Below, in pieces: positions 35,213-43,855 of a stretch of 64,000 nucleotides of DNA. The notes below the pieces were generated by a model, which ran no database searches, was not told where the DNA came from, and worked only from the letters and a program-made list of their open reading frames with translations. Each line of letters begins with the position of its first letter. Within the stretch, counting starts at the first letter, position 1. The position numbers and the translations under genes were made by a program. The stretch comes from an uncultured Candidatus Binatia bacterium (GTDB lineage: Bacteria; Desulfobacterota; Binatia; UBA9968; JAJDTQ01): NCBI GenBank assembly GCA_958295985.1, contig OY282432.1, positions 744,001 to 808,000 on the forward strand, read 5' to 3'.

Positions 35213-36319
35213 CTACAGACCGTAGAGCCGGCGCGCGTTGTCGCTCAGGATCTTCCGCTTGACGTCCTCGGACAGATCGGTCCGGTCCCTGAAGACCTTG
35301 ATGGCATCCACGTCGCTGGACGTGTCCGTGTGGCCGTAGTCCGTACCGATGACGAGGCCGTCCTCGCCGGTCTCTTGCACGATGTACGGCAGGTCGTCGG
35401 TGTTCTCGCAGGTCACGAACATCCGGAATGCCTTCATGGGGTTGTCCGGCCACTCCCGGCCCATGGTCCTGAAACGGTTCCGGACTTCGTGCAGGATCCA
35501 GGGCAGCCACTGGGCGCTGGCCTCGATGAACCCCCAACGCAACTTCGGGAAAAGGTCCGGAACCTCGCTGAAGAGCACGTCGGCAAAGCCTCCCACGGTG
35601 GGGATCCTGAACCGGTGGAAGGTGGCCCCGAGGCGGACCGGATGGCTGTAGAGGTCGTTGAGCCACGCGCTGCCGTTGGCGATATGGATGGCGATTGGCA
35701 TGTCCAGGCGGCTGGCCTCTTCATAGATGGGGTAGAAGTACGGGTCCGCCAGAAGCCGGTTACCCTCCACCGGCCGCAGCAGCACGGCACAGGCGCCGTG
35801 TTCCCTGGAGAAACGGATCTGGTCCAGGGCGTCCGACATGCTCAGGGTGGGCGCCAGGCACGACCACCGCAGCCGCCCCTCGGACTGCGACCAGATGTCC
35901 GCCAGCCAGCGGTTCCAGCTCCCGCACAGCGCCACCTCCACCGGCGGCCGCTCGGTCACCTGCTCGATGAACATGGTGTTGTGCAGCACCTGCACGTCCA
36001 CGCCGGTGTCGTCCATGTGCTCCAGCCGTAGCCCCACGTTGCCCAGCTCCCGGGCCTCCTTGGCCTCGGCGAACTTCCGGCCCACCTGTTGCTGGCGACG
36101 CGCCAGTTCCTCCTCGGAAAAGGCGGGGAAGCGGAAGCCTCGCACCTTGCCGTCCACCAGCCAGAACTGGAGCGAGGCGCCGTTCTCTTCCGGCGACGCC
36201 AGCGGCACCGGACGGAACTGACGTTCCGACCCTTCGAGATAGTCCCAGGTACGGTCGCATTCCACCACGTGGGCGTCCGAATCCACGATCAAGGGGTTTC
36301 CGTTGGTCTCTTCACTCAT
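35213..36319 (-). CDS. Amidohydrolase-2 family TIM-barrel protein (tandem paralogue B)
   Basis: 368 residues from ATG 36319 (SEETNGNPLIVDSDAHVVE), preceded by AAAGGAG. The open frame extends to 36787 over the nitroreductase gene, but that part is not conserved and was left out. Sequence blocks are the same as in the neighbour at 34079, and a recent tandem duplication is clear at DNA level. It probably belongs with the nitroreductase and aldolase genes upstream in one minus-strand catabolic operon. Confidence 0.85.
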   Translation of the reverse strand: MSEETNGNPLIVDSDAHVVECDRTWDYLEGSERQFRPVPLASPEENGASLQFWLVDGKVRGFRFPAFSEEELARRQQQVGRKFAEAKEARELGNVGLRLEHMDDTGVDVQVLHNTMFIEQVTERPPVEVALCGSWNRWLADIWSQSEGRLRWSCLAPTLSMSDALDQIRFSREHGACAVLLRPVEGNRLLADPYFYPIYEEASRLDMPIAIHIANGSAWLNDLYSHPVRLGATFHRFRIPTVGGFADVLFSEVPDLFPKLRWGFIEASAQWLPWILHEVRNRFRTMGREWPDNPMKAFRMFVTCENTDDLPYIVQETGEDGLVIGTDYGHTDTSSDVDAIKVFRDRTDLSEDVKRKILSDNARRLYGL

Positions 36320-36393
36320 GGCGTACTCCTTTGCATGGTTGGCATTCGTTTGCCTGTCCCGGTCAAGCGCCAGGCCGGGCCGGACCTCTTGGC

Positions 36394-37023
36394 TCACTCC
36401 CATGGCGGCGGGTTGCCCCACTCGTCGTAGTAGGTGGTCTCCGAGGCGGGGCGGCGCGCGGTGACGCCGAACCGGCCTTCGGGATAACCCAGGGGAATGC
36501 AGCAATGAACTTCCGTTTCCGGTGGGAGTTTGAACAGCTCGTGGATCCGGTCGGTGACCACGGGATGCAGGGTGGTCAGCACCGATCCGATGCCCAGGGC
36601 GCGCGCGGCCAGCATCAGGTTCTGTGCCGCGGGGAGGACGGAGCCGGCCTGCCCCGGTGAGGTAGAGACCGCCAGCACCACCACCGGCACGTCCTTCATG
36701 GCTTCCGCCAATCGCATGGGCGGCAGATGCTTGTCGCCGGAGGGAGCGTTTTCGGGGCTCCAACCCTCCGGCTGCTTCGCCCACCACGCCTCGACGTAGA
36801 GTTCCGCGAACCTTCGGATCTTCTCCCGGTTCCGCACCACCAGGAAACGCCCCCGGTGCTCGTTCCGGGCGTTGGGCGCCTTGGACGCCGCATCCATCAG
36901 CGTCCGGATGTCCTCGTCGCTGACGGGGTCCGGCCTGAGCCGGCGGATGGCCCGCTGAGTGAACATGGCCTCCCCCAGGCTCATGCCGAGCCTCTCGGGC
37001 GGTTCGAGCTTCACCATCGCCAT
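36394..37023 (-). CDS. Nitroreductase family protein
   Basis: 209 residues from ATG 37023 (AMVKLEPPERLGMSLGEAMF) with GGAAAGGGG upstream. The FMN-binding start TQRAIRRLRPDPVSDEDIRT, the ASKAPNARNEHRGRF block and GIGSVLTTLHPVV with the IPLGYPEGRFG end are typical of the NfsB/FMN-dependent oxidoreductase fold. The conserved Ser of SPSG..NxQPW is replaced (APNARNEHRG). It reduces nitro or enone groups, or acts as a dehalogenase-like enzyme; the substrate is unknown. Confidence 0.85.
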   Translation of the reverse strand: MAMVKLEPPERLGMSLGEAMFTQRAIRRLRPDPVSDEDIRTLMDAASKAPNARNEHRGRFLVVRNREKIRRFAELYVEAWWAKQPEGWSPENAPSGDKHLPPMRLAEAMKDVPVVVLAVSTSPGQAGSVLPAAQNLMLAARALGIGSVLTTLHPVVTDRIHELFKLPPETEVHCCIPLGYPEGRFGVTARRPASETTYYDEWGNPPPWE

Positions 37024-37081
37024 GACTCCGGTCCCCTTTCCAGTTCGCAGGATCAGGATCTCGTGGGCAAACAACGTCCCG

Positions 37082-37942
37082 TTAACGTCCTGTCAGCTCG
37101 CGCGCGCGGTGGAGCAGGGCGAACGAGCGCGGCGCGCCGGGCATGAGGAAGCGATAGCCATCGGCCACCAGGCGCTCCAGGTTGTCTGCGCTGGGATGGG
37201 GATGGCCGCAGGGCACGTCGTGCTCCTTGCAGATGTCCAGGATCCGGTTGATGGCTTCGGCCACCACCGGATGGTCGTAGTCCCGGGGATGGCCCAGTTC
37301 CTGGCTCAAGTCCCCCTCGCCGATGAGCACCACGCCGATGCCCGGGACCTGCTCGAGCATGGCCGGCAGGTTCTCGATGGCGCGGACCTCCTCGCACTGG
37401 ATCACCACCAGGACCTCGCCGTCCGGCGCCAGCGGCCACACGTCCGCGCGCTTGTAGTACTCCTGTTGCGTGAGCCCCCAGTATCGCGCGGCGCGGGTGG
37501 GGGCGTCGCCGCGGATGCCCGGCGGATCGTAGTTCGGAGCGGACGAAAGACGCGGGTAGCGGCAGGCCGACACCGCGTTGCGCGCCTCCTCCACCGAGCT
37601 GACGTGGGGAAAGATGATCCCGTAGACGCCGATGTCGAGCACCTGCTTCGCCAGCCATTGATTCATCTCGTTCCCGTTGGGAGGGATGCGCACCATGGGC
37701 GTCACCGCGGGCGCCAGCGTGCCCCGGTCCACCAACTGCCTCCGGTCCAGCATGTACTGCAACGCGTGCCGCAGCCCCGGAATATCCAGGGGCGCGTGCT
37801 CCATCTCGAAAGCAACGCCGTCGAGCCGGGAACCCGCCATGGCGATGGCGCCCTCAATGTCGTTGGAGGTGAAGCTCACGAAGGCCGTCCTGCCTTCTTC
37901 CAGCGCCTGGATGACACCGTTGAGACGTGGAGTTTCCGCCAT
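37082..37942 (-). CDS. HpcH/HpaI aldolase family protein
   Basis: 286 residues. The metal-dependent class II aldolase barrel shows SNDIEGAIAMAGSRLDGVAF with the following EMEHAPLD, PPNGNEMNQWLAKQVLDIG, QCEEVRAIENLPAML (metal Glu) and GEGDLSQELGHPRDY (metal Asp). Such enzymes split 2-keto-3-deoxy or 4-hydroxy-2-oxo acids to pyruvate and an aldehyde, common after ring cleavage. First gene of the minus-strand group that includes the nitroreductase and two amidohydrolases. Confidence 0.87.
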   Translation of the reverse strand: MAETPRLNGVIQALEEGRTAFVSFTSNDIEGAIAMAGSRLDGVAFEMEHAPLDIPGLRHALQYMLDRRQLVDRGTLAPAVTPMVRIPPNGNEMNQWLAKQVLDIGVYGIIFPHVSSVEEARNAVSACRYPRLSSAPNYDPPGIRGDAPTRAARYWGLTQQEYYKRADVWPLAPDGEVLVVIQCEEVRAIENLPAMLEQVPGIGVVLIGEGDLSQELGHPRDYDHPVVAEAINRILDICKEHDVPCGHPHPSADNLERLVADGYRFLMPGAPRSFALLHRARELTGR

Positions 37943-38024
37943 GAATCGCTCCTTGGAAGGGGTCGGGTCCGGGGAACGGAGTCCGGCTTAAGCCTATAGC
38001 CTGTCCGTCCCGGCTTTGCTAGTG

Positions 38025-38035
38025 TAGTGTCCTGT
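38025..38035 (+). repeat. TAGTGTCCTGT element end
   Basis: TAGTGTCCTGT matches the outer end of the MITE at 46563 but the sequence inside differs. It lies in the 148-base gap before the GTG start of the next gene. It may be a relic end of a related insertion; chance is possible. Confidence 0.3.
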
Positions 38036-38090
38036 TGTTCGTACGGGCCACGATGCCGTACGGATACAGACCCCCTGGAGGTTTACGCTC

Positions 38091-39077
38091 GTGATCATCG
38101 ACGCTCACGCACACTACACCACGGCGCCGGCCAAGCTTCAGTCCTTTCGCGCGCGGCAGATCATCAACCAGGCCCGGCCGTCACCCGCCAAACTCAACAT
38201 CAGCGACGAAGAACTTGAGCAGTCCATGCGGCCGCAGTTCAAGAGAATGGCCGAAACCGGCATCGACCGGCTGCTGTTCTCGCCGCAGGCCTCGGCCATG
38301 GGGCACCACTTCGGATCGGAGCTCGTCAGCCGCTACTGGAGCGAGGCGTGCAATGACCTCATCGCCCGCATCGCCCGGCTGTGGCCGGACAAGGTCTCGC
38401 CGGTGTGCCAGCTCCCGCAATCGCCGGGAGCCGGCCCCGAGAGCTGGGTGGAGGAACTGGAGCGTTGCGTCAGGGAACAGGGCTTCATCGCCTGCAACAT
38501 CAACCCGGACCTGTGCGGCGGTCGGGAGCCGTGGACGCCTTCCCTGGCGGACGAGTGGTGGTACCCGCTGTGGGAGAAGATGGTGGAGCTGGACGTACCG
38601 GGGACCATCCACGCCAGCGCGTCCCTGAACCCGGCCATGCACCTGACCAGCTCGTACTACATCGGGCAGCACCACAACGGCGCCGTGGAGTTGCTGAGCT
38701 CGCGGGTGTTCCGGGATTTTCCCAAGCTCAAGCTGGTCGTCCCCCATGGCGGCGGCGCCGTGCCCTACCAGTGGAACCGCCACCGCGGCATGCACGTGAA
38801 GGAGGGCCTGGAGCCGTTCGAGGAGGCCGCCCGCCGGGTGTATTGGGACATGGCCATCTACGACGCCGAGGGCATGGAGCTGCTGATCAAGCGGGTGGGG
38901 GCCGACCGGGTGCTGTTCGCCACCGAGATGTTCGGCGCGGTGAACGCCACCGACCCGCAGACCGGCCGCAACTTCGAGGAGGTGGTGCCGATCTTCGAGT
39001 CCGTCGAGGGCCTCAGCGACGAAGACCGCTACAACATCACCGAGGGCAACGCCAAGCGGCTCTACTCGCTGCCGTAA
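38091..39077 (+). CDS. Amidohydrolase-2 family TIM-barrel protein (ACMSD-like)
   Basis: 328 residues from GTG 38091, with TGGAGG seven bases before. Unlike the other four members here it keeps the full metal motif DAHAHY at the start. IHASASLNPA supplies the next metal His, KLVVPHGGGAVPYQWNRH a further His, and LFATEMFG the final acidic residue. It resembles 4-oxalomesaconate hydratase and ACMSD-type decarboxylases (LigJ-like). The hydrolase gene follows in the same direction after 112 bases. Confidence 0.87.
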   Translation: MIIDAHAHYTTAPAKLQSFRARQIINQARPSPAKLNISDEELEQSMRPQFKRMAETGIDRLLFSPQASAMGHHFGSELVSRYWSEACNDLIARIARLWPDKVSPVCQLPQSPGAGPESWVEELERCVREQGFIACNINPDLCGGREPWTPSLADEWWYPLWEKMVELDVPGTIHASASLNPAMHLTSSYYIGQHHNGAVELLSSRVFRDFPKLKLVVPHGGGAVPYQWNRHRGMHVKEGLEPFEEAARRVYWDMAIYDAEGMELLIKRVGADRVLFATEMFGAVNATDPQTGRNFEEVVPIFESVEGLSDEDRYNITEGNAKRLYSLP

Positions 39078-39189
39078 CGGCCTGCCGGGCTTGGCGAACC
39101 GCAGCGGGAAGCAGAGGAAACCGGCAAGCAGGGAAGCCATTTCAGGCCGGTCCGAGGAGGATGTCGGGAACATCCGGCGGAGCAATCGC

Positions 39190-40299
39190 ATGATCGACTT
39201 CTTCTTTCCCACCAACGTCATGGGCTCCCAGACGCTCCGGCTCGTGGCCGAAGCCCAGCAGGGAGGCGGCGACGTGTTCGACATCGCGCGCCTGTGCCGC
39301 GGCCTGAACCCCGACGACAGGAAAGGATGGGAACGGGCGTGGCTCGATCTGGCCCGCAGGACCGAGGCCGAGGCCAGGGACGCCCTGGCCGCGGGCCACG
39401 CGCGCACGGCCATGCAGTTCTTCTTCCACGCCAACCAGTACTTCCGCATGTCCGACGTGTTCCTGACCATGGCGGAGAACGACGTCAAGGCGCAACGGTT
39501 CCGAAAATCGCAGGAGTGCTTCCGGGCGGCCGCGGCGCTCCACAACCCCCCCATCGAAGTCCTGAGCGTCCGTTGCGGCGACGAGGAGTACGACGGCTAC
39601 TTCTGCCACCCCAGGGACCCGGCCCCGGGAAAATGGCCTGCGGTCTTCCTCATCGGGGGCGCCGACGCCTTCGCCGAGGAGATCTTCTTCAGCGGCCGGC
39701 AGGTAGTGGAGTATGGCTGGGCGCTGCTACTGGTGGACACACCGGGACGGGGCTCTTCCATGTACGTCAAGGGGATCCCCACCCGGGCGGACTACGAGAC
39801 CCCCGCCAGGGCCTGCATCGACTACCTGGTGTCCCGGCCGGAGGTGGATCCCGAGCGCATCGGGCTCATCGGCATCAGCCTCGCCGGCTACTACGCGCCC
39901 CGGGCCGCGGCATTCGACCCGCGCATCAAGGCGCTGGTGGGCTGGAGCGGGTGCTTCAGCGTGCTGGACGACCTGTACCTCTTCTGCGAGCACCTCCAGC
40001 CTGTGGTCCGGCGACTCCTGGGCGGAGTGAGCGACGAGGTGGCCCGGGAGCGGCTCAGGGACTTCACCATGGAGGGAATCGCCGGGAACATCACTTGCCC
40101 GACTTTGATCACCCATGGAGCCAACGACCGTTTGATGAACGTGGACGGCGCCAAGCGGCTGCACGACGAGATCGGCAGCAAGGACAAGACCCTGAAGATC
40201 CACGACGACGCGGACAGCGGCGGCGCCATCCATTGCAGCCACGACTACTGGGCGCACAACGTGCCCTACATGCTCGACTGGCTCCAGGACCGCCTGTAG
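39190..40299 (+). CDS. Alpha/beta hydrolase (FrsA/DUF1100-type, with helical N-terminus)
   Basis: 369 residues from ATG 39190, with GAGGAGG upstream. An all-helical first third (residues 1-115) precedes the hydrolase core: WPAVFLIGGADAFAEE, VDTPGRGSSM, nucleophile Ser in GISLAGYYAPRAA and LITHGANDRLMNVDGAKRL. This is the layout of 2,6-dihydroxypseudooxynicotine hydrolase and related C-C bond hydrolases. Its TAG stop is the first three bases of a TAGTGTCCTGTC element end. Confidence 0.82.
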   Translation: MIDFFFPTNVMGSQTLRLVAEAQQGGGDVFDIARLCRGLNPDDRKGWERAWLDLARRTEAEARDALAAGHARTAMQFFFHANQYFRMSDVFLTMAENDVKAQRFRKSQECFRAAAALHNPPIEVLSVRCGDEEYDGYFCHPRDPAPGKWPAVFLIGGADAFAEEIFFSGRQVVEYGWALLLVDTPGRGSSMYVKGIPTRADYETPARACIDYLVSRPEVDPERIGLIGISLAGYYAPRAAAFDPRIKALVGWSGCFSVLDDLYLFCEHLQPVVRRLLGGVSDEVARERLRDFTMEGIAGNITCPTLITHGANDRLMNVDGAKRLHDEIGSKDKTLKIHDDADSGGAIHCSHDYWAHNVPYMLDWLQDRL

Positions 40300-40308
40300 T
40301 GTCCTGTC
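40297..40308 (+). repeat. TAGTGTCCTGTC element end supplying a stop codon
   Basis: The 12 bases are identical to the left end of the MITE at 46563. The first three are the stop codon of the hydrolase gene. The following 110 bases to 40424 hold no gene and no clear second end. Confidence 0.35.
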
Positions 40309-40423
40309 TGAACCGGATCGGGTTCCGGCGCCGTTATGGCAGCCGAAGAACTGCGCTGTTTCACCTGAAAGGCCGAGAGCCTGCCGAGTCATCTGCTGCA
40401 AGGCATGGAAACGGGTCGGCCGG

Positions 40424-41440
40424 TCACGCCGTCCCCGGCACGACGAACAGATCGGCTGTCCGATAGCGCTCCGGGGTCAGCCCCTGCTCGTAGGCGTAAT
40501 CGAGGAACGCCTCGACGGTCTTGCCGTCCTCGTCCAGGGAGTAGCTCCAGGGATCCCCGGGGCGCCCCGGGCCGCCGCACAGGGTCTCCGTCTGCGCCGC
40601 GGTGAGGGACTGCCACCACTCCTCCTCTTCCAACGCCAGGACGTAGCGCGCCCGCGGCTCGCCGGCGCGGTTGCCCACGGCTTTGGCGCAAAGGAAGGCG
40701 TCGTAAAGAGCTTGGCACAGGTCCTCGTGCCGCGCGACCGCGTCCTGCCACAGCGCGATGGTGTGCATGATGGGGAAGCAGCCGGTGCGCGCGTAGTAGT
40801 CCACCTCCAGTTGGCGCGTGTCCTCGCCCAGCAGCCGGCGCACCCCTGCCGCCTTTTGCGCCGATGCGCTCAGGACGGAGGCCTCGATCATGGCGTCGAT
40901 GTCGCCCCGCGCCAGCAACTCCTCCAGACCCTTGCCGGAAGACGACACCTCCACCTTCAGGCCGTTGCGGACCTGGTCGCGCAAGGGCACGTCCACCGTT
41001 ACCACCCAGGTGACGTCGTTCAAGTCCACGCCGTAATCGTGCTGCAGCAGCGCCCGGGCCCACACCCCCGCACTCAGGTTGAGGCGCCGCACGCCGACGC
41101 GCCGGCCGGCAAGGTCCCCGGGAGTCTCGATGCCCGAATCACCGCGGCAAAAGATGTAGGGGTGCCGAAAGCGGCGGTAGTGAAAGACCGGGATGGCGAC
41201 CAGCGGAACGCCCTGCGAGCGCGCGGTCACGTAAGGCGCCATGCCCATCTCGCAGACGTCGAAGGCCCTGCCGTCCAGCATTCGCAGTGTCCGCGGATAC
41301 TGGTAATCGCCAAGGACGCCGCTGGACGGGAACGGGTCCGGTATGATTTCGACGTCGTAGCCCGCCACGGTGACGCGCCCGTCCAGCAACGGGCGCGTCC
41401 GCCTGTATTCGCCACACGATAGGGTCAGCCGCGGCTGCAT
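40424..41440 (-). CDS. Periplasmic-binding-fold protein of the 4,5-dihydroxyphthalate decarboxylase (Pht5) type
   Basis: 338 residues without a signal peptide: QPRLTLSCGEYRRTRPLLDG, EMGMAPYVTARSQGVPLVAI, PVFHYRRFRHPYIF, DLAGRRVGVRRLNLSAGVWA and LAVEE-like LALEEEEWWQSL. This is the SBP-like family annotated as 4,5-dihydroxyphthalate decarboxylase. Lack of an export signal favours an enzyme over a transport receptor. It is divergent from a UbiD decarboxylase with a palindromic operator between them, which hints at a shared aromatic-acid pathway. Confidence 0.75.
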   Translation of the reverse strand: MQPRLTLSCGEYRRTRPLLDGRVTVAGYDVEIIPDPFPSSGVLGDYQYPRTLRMLDGRAFDVCEMGMAPYVTARSQGVPLVAIPVFHYRRFRHPYIFCRGDSGIETPGDLAGRRVGVRRLNLSAGVWARALLQHDYGVDLNDVTWVVTVDVPLRDQVRNGLKVEVSSSGKGLEELLARGDIDAMIEASVLSASAQKAAGVRRLLGEDTRQLEVDYYARTGCFPIMHTIALWQDAVARHEDLCQALYDAFLCAKAVGNRAGEPRARYVLALEEEEWWQSLTAAQTETLCGGPGRPGDPWSYSLDEDGKTVEAFLDYAYEQGLTPERYRTADLFVVPGTA

Positions 41441-41560
41441 GGTATCAGGCCGGATGTGCGATGGCGCTCCCGAGCGCTCCCGACGAGCCCCCCAGACGTG
41501 TACCAGAACGGGCCGCGCAGTGCGAGGAGTCGATCAACCGGGCTTGCGGACAGGTAATTT

Positions 41561-41572
41561 ACGGTATACCGT
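41561..41572. promoter_or_regulatory. Palindromic operator candidate, ACGGTATACCGT
   Basis: A perfect 12-bp palindrome about 105 bases ahead of the ubiD-type gene and 120 bases ahead of the divergent Pht5-like gene. Sites of the form GGTATACC are typical of GntR-family (FCD subgroup) repressors of catabolic genes. No regulator gene is encoded beside it. Confidence 0.5.
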
Positions 41573-41665
41573 TTCGGGAATCCATACCCATGATCATCAA
41601 ACCGTCAACCATTACCGGCGAGGAACACGGTCCCATAAATCCTCGACGTTGAAAGGGAGAAACGA

Positions 41666-43099
41666 ATGCAGCCCGCAGGCGACATGAGAAGCTTTATCCG
41701 GCAGTTGGAGGACATGGGAGAGGTCAAGCGGATCGAGGGCGCGGACCTGGATACGGAAGTGGGGGCGCTCACCGAGCACATGGGCGACAGCGAGTCGGCG
41801 GCGCTCCTGTTCGACGGGTTTGCCGGGTTTCCCAAGGGCTTTCGCATCATCTCCAACCTGTTCCGCACCTGCCGGCGCTCGTCGGTGGCCATGGGCCTGC
41901 CCACCGACGTCAAGGGGGTGGACTTCCTCCACGCCTGGCGCAACCGGTCGTTGGAATTCCAGCCGGTGCCCTATGAGCAGGTGGAAGGCGGACCGGTGTT
42001 CGAAAACCAGATGGAAGAGGACGAGGTGGACCTGACGCGGTTTCCCACGCCGCTGTGGCACGACCTCGACGGCGGCCGCTACATCGGCACCGGATGCGGT
42101 ATCATCACCAGGGACCCGGAGTCCGGCGGCATCAACATCGGCACCTACCGGGTGATGATCCAGGAGAAGAACAAGGTCTCGGTCAAGATGAACAAGGGCA
42201 AGCACGGGCGGCTGGCCATGGAGCGGGCCCACGCCCGGGGCCAGGCGCTGCCCGTGGCCATCACGCTGGGACAGGAGCCCGCGGTGATGCTGTCGTCCCA
42301 GATGCCGCTGCCTCCCTCGGTGAACGAGTACGAGTTCGCCGGATGGATGCAGGGCAGTCCCATCCCGGTGGTCCGCGGCGCCGTCACCGGCCTGCCCATC
42401 CCTGCCAACGGCGAGGTGGTGCTGGAAGGCGAGATCCCGCCGCTGCCGCCCGAGCAGTTGCCCAGGGAGGGGCCGTTCGGCGAGTGGCCGGGGTACTACA
42501 CCGAGGCCACCGAGGGCGACGTCCCGCTCATGACCGTCAAGCGGGTCTACTACCGCGACGACCCCATCATCCTCGGCGCTCCGCCGGTGCGGCCGCCCAA
42601 CAGCTACCTGCCCATTCCCCTGGGCGCCATCACGCTCTGGGAACAGTTGGAGAAGGCCGGGATCCCGGACGTGAAGGGGGTCTGGGGCTTTGTTTACGGC
42701 GGCCAGCCCGGGCCGTTCACGGTCATCTCCATCAAGCAACGCTACACCGGCCACGCCAAGCAGGCCCTGCTGGTGGCCGCGGGCGCCCGGGCCGGCGCCT
42801 ACGGGGGCAAGATGGTGGTGGTGGTGGACGACGACGTGGACATCACCAATCCCGGCGAGGTCATCTGGGCCATGTCCACCCGTTGCGACCCGCGCGAAGG
42901 CATCGACATCGTGAAGAACGTGTGGGCCTCGGTGTGCGAGCCCGTCATCTCCCCCATGGACCGGGACACCAAGGGCTACGTGACCGACCGCGTGCTCATC
43001 GACGCCTGCCGGCCTTACCAGTGGATCGACCGCTTCCCGCCGGTGAACGCGTTCGAGCGGGAGTACAAGGACAAGGTCGCCAGGAAATGGGGCGTATGA
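41666..43099 (+). CDS. UbiD-family decarboxylase
   Basis: 477 residues beginning QPAGDMRSFIRQLEDMGEVK. UbiD marks: GGRYIGTGCGIITRDPESG (prFMN and metal region), the NIGTYRVMIQEKN stretch, GEIPPLPPEQLPREGPFGEWPGYY (catalytic Glu/Arg area) and RPPNSYLPIPLGA. The enzymes need prenylated FMN made by UbiX and reversibly decarboxylate aromatic or unsaturated acids. The ubiX partner is not nearby. Length is near the norm. The SCO gene starts 14 bases after its stop. Confidence 0.92.
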   Translation: MQPAGDMRSFIRQLEDMGEVKRIEGADLDTEVGALTEHMGDSESAALLFDGFAGFPKGFRIISNLFRTCRRSSVAMGLPTDVKGVDFLHAWRNRSLEFQPVPYEQVEGGPVFENQMEEDEVDLTRFPTPLWHDLDGGRYIGTGCGIITRDPESGGINIGTYRVMIQEKNKVSVKMNKGKHGRLAMERAHARGQALPVAITLGQEPAVMLSSQMPLPPSVNEYEFAGWMQGSPIPVVRGAVTGLPIPANGEVVLEGEIPPLPPEQLPREGPFGEWPGYYTEATEGDVPLMTVKRVYYRDDPIILGAPPVRPPNSYLPIPLGAITLWEQLEKAGIPDVKGVWGFVYGGQPGPFTVISIKQRYTGHAKQALLVAAGARAGAYGGKMVVVVDDDVDITNPGEVIWAMSTRCDPREGIDIVKNVWASVCEPVISPMDRDTKGYVTDRVLIDACRPYQWIDRFPPVNAFEREYKDKVARKWGV

Positions 43100-43112
43100 A
43101 AGGGTCGAGTGG

Positions 43113-43736
43113 ATGAAGGCGGTTCTCTCGAAGACCCTGGGGTTGGGGTCGCTCGCGCTGGCCGTCCTGCTGGCGCCGGGGGCGGAGTTGTCCGCCCACC
43201 AGTCCATCCTCAAGGTCAAGTTCGCGGAGAGGCGCGAGTTGAACGTCCTCATCGACAACTTCATCCTCACCGATCAGAACGGCGAGCGCCTGGAGTTCCG
43301 GAAACTCCGGGGCAAGCCCGTGGTGATCAACTTCATGTACACGTCGTGCCCCGACGTCTGTCCGCTGCTGACGGCGAGCCTCAAGATCGTCCGGGACCAC
43401 ATGAAGCCGGCGGAGGCCAAGGACGTCCGCTTCCTTTCCATTACGACGGACCCGGAAGTCGATACGCCGGAAGTTCTCAAGGCCTACAGCCGGCGGCTTC
43501 AGGCAGACGCCGCCGGTTGGTCATGGCTTACGGGGGAGGCCCGGGAACTGGCTCCGGTGTGGCAGGGGTTCGGCGTGAGCGTGCAGCGGCTGGCCCGGGG
43601 ACTCATCGAGCACACGACGCTCACCGTGGTGGCGGATGCCGATGGCCGAATGCGCTTTGCCTACTTCGGCTCCGCCCCGGACCCGGACGTGCTGCTGAAG
43701 GACCTGCGGGCGCTCGAAAAGGATCCTGCGGCCTGA
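43113..43736 (+). CDS. SCO1/SenC family protein
   Basis: 207 residues. An N-terminal hydrophobic signal (LSKTLGLGSLALAVLLAPGA) is followed by a thioredoxin-like domain with INFMYTSCPDVCPLL (the CxxxC copper site, near residue 78), SITTDPEVDTPEVLKAY and the conserved His in IEHTTLTVVAD. SCO proteins deliver copper to cytochrome oxidase or act as thiol reductases. It lies upstream of a metal ABC importer and partly overlaps nothing, so the grouping around metal handling may be functional. Confidence 0.9.
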   Translation: MKAVLSKTLGLGSLALAVLLAPGAELSAHQSILKVKFAERRELNVLIDNFILTDQNGERLEFRKLRGKPVVINFMYTSCPDVCPLLTASLKIVRDHMKPAEAKDVRFLSITTDPEVDTPEVLKAYSRRLQADAAGWSWLTGEARELAPVWQGFGVSVQRLARGLIEHTTLTVVADADGRMRFAYFGSAPDPDVLLKDLRALEKDPAA

Positions 43737-43762
43737 CGGTTCCTCCCATTCCCCTTTCCGCG

Positions 43763-43855
43763 GATCCGGCGCGGAGGGAAGTTGCCAACTACGAACGGCT
43801 GATGCCGTACAACGTGCGTGCTTTCGAGCGGGCGCTACAGGAGAAACGAAAATGA
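43763..43855 (+). pseudogene. 3' tail of a lost znuA copy
   Basis: The frame DPARREVANYERLMPYNVRA then FERALQEKRK, ending in TGA, matches the last 30 codons of the intact znuA that follows (DPARSTYERLMLYNARAFG...). The DNA is about 85 percent alike. Its stop overlaps the znuA start as ATGA. An earlier tandem znuA was therefore deleted except for its end, which still sits in front of the surviving gene. Confidence 0.75.

Noticed and set aside
33608..36031. An 807-codon plus-strand frame over the tandem amidohydrolases
   Set aside because: It contains an internal repeat only because the two antisense genes are paralogues. The minus-strand proteins have clear family motifs.
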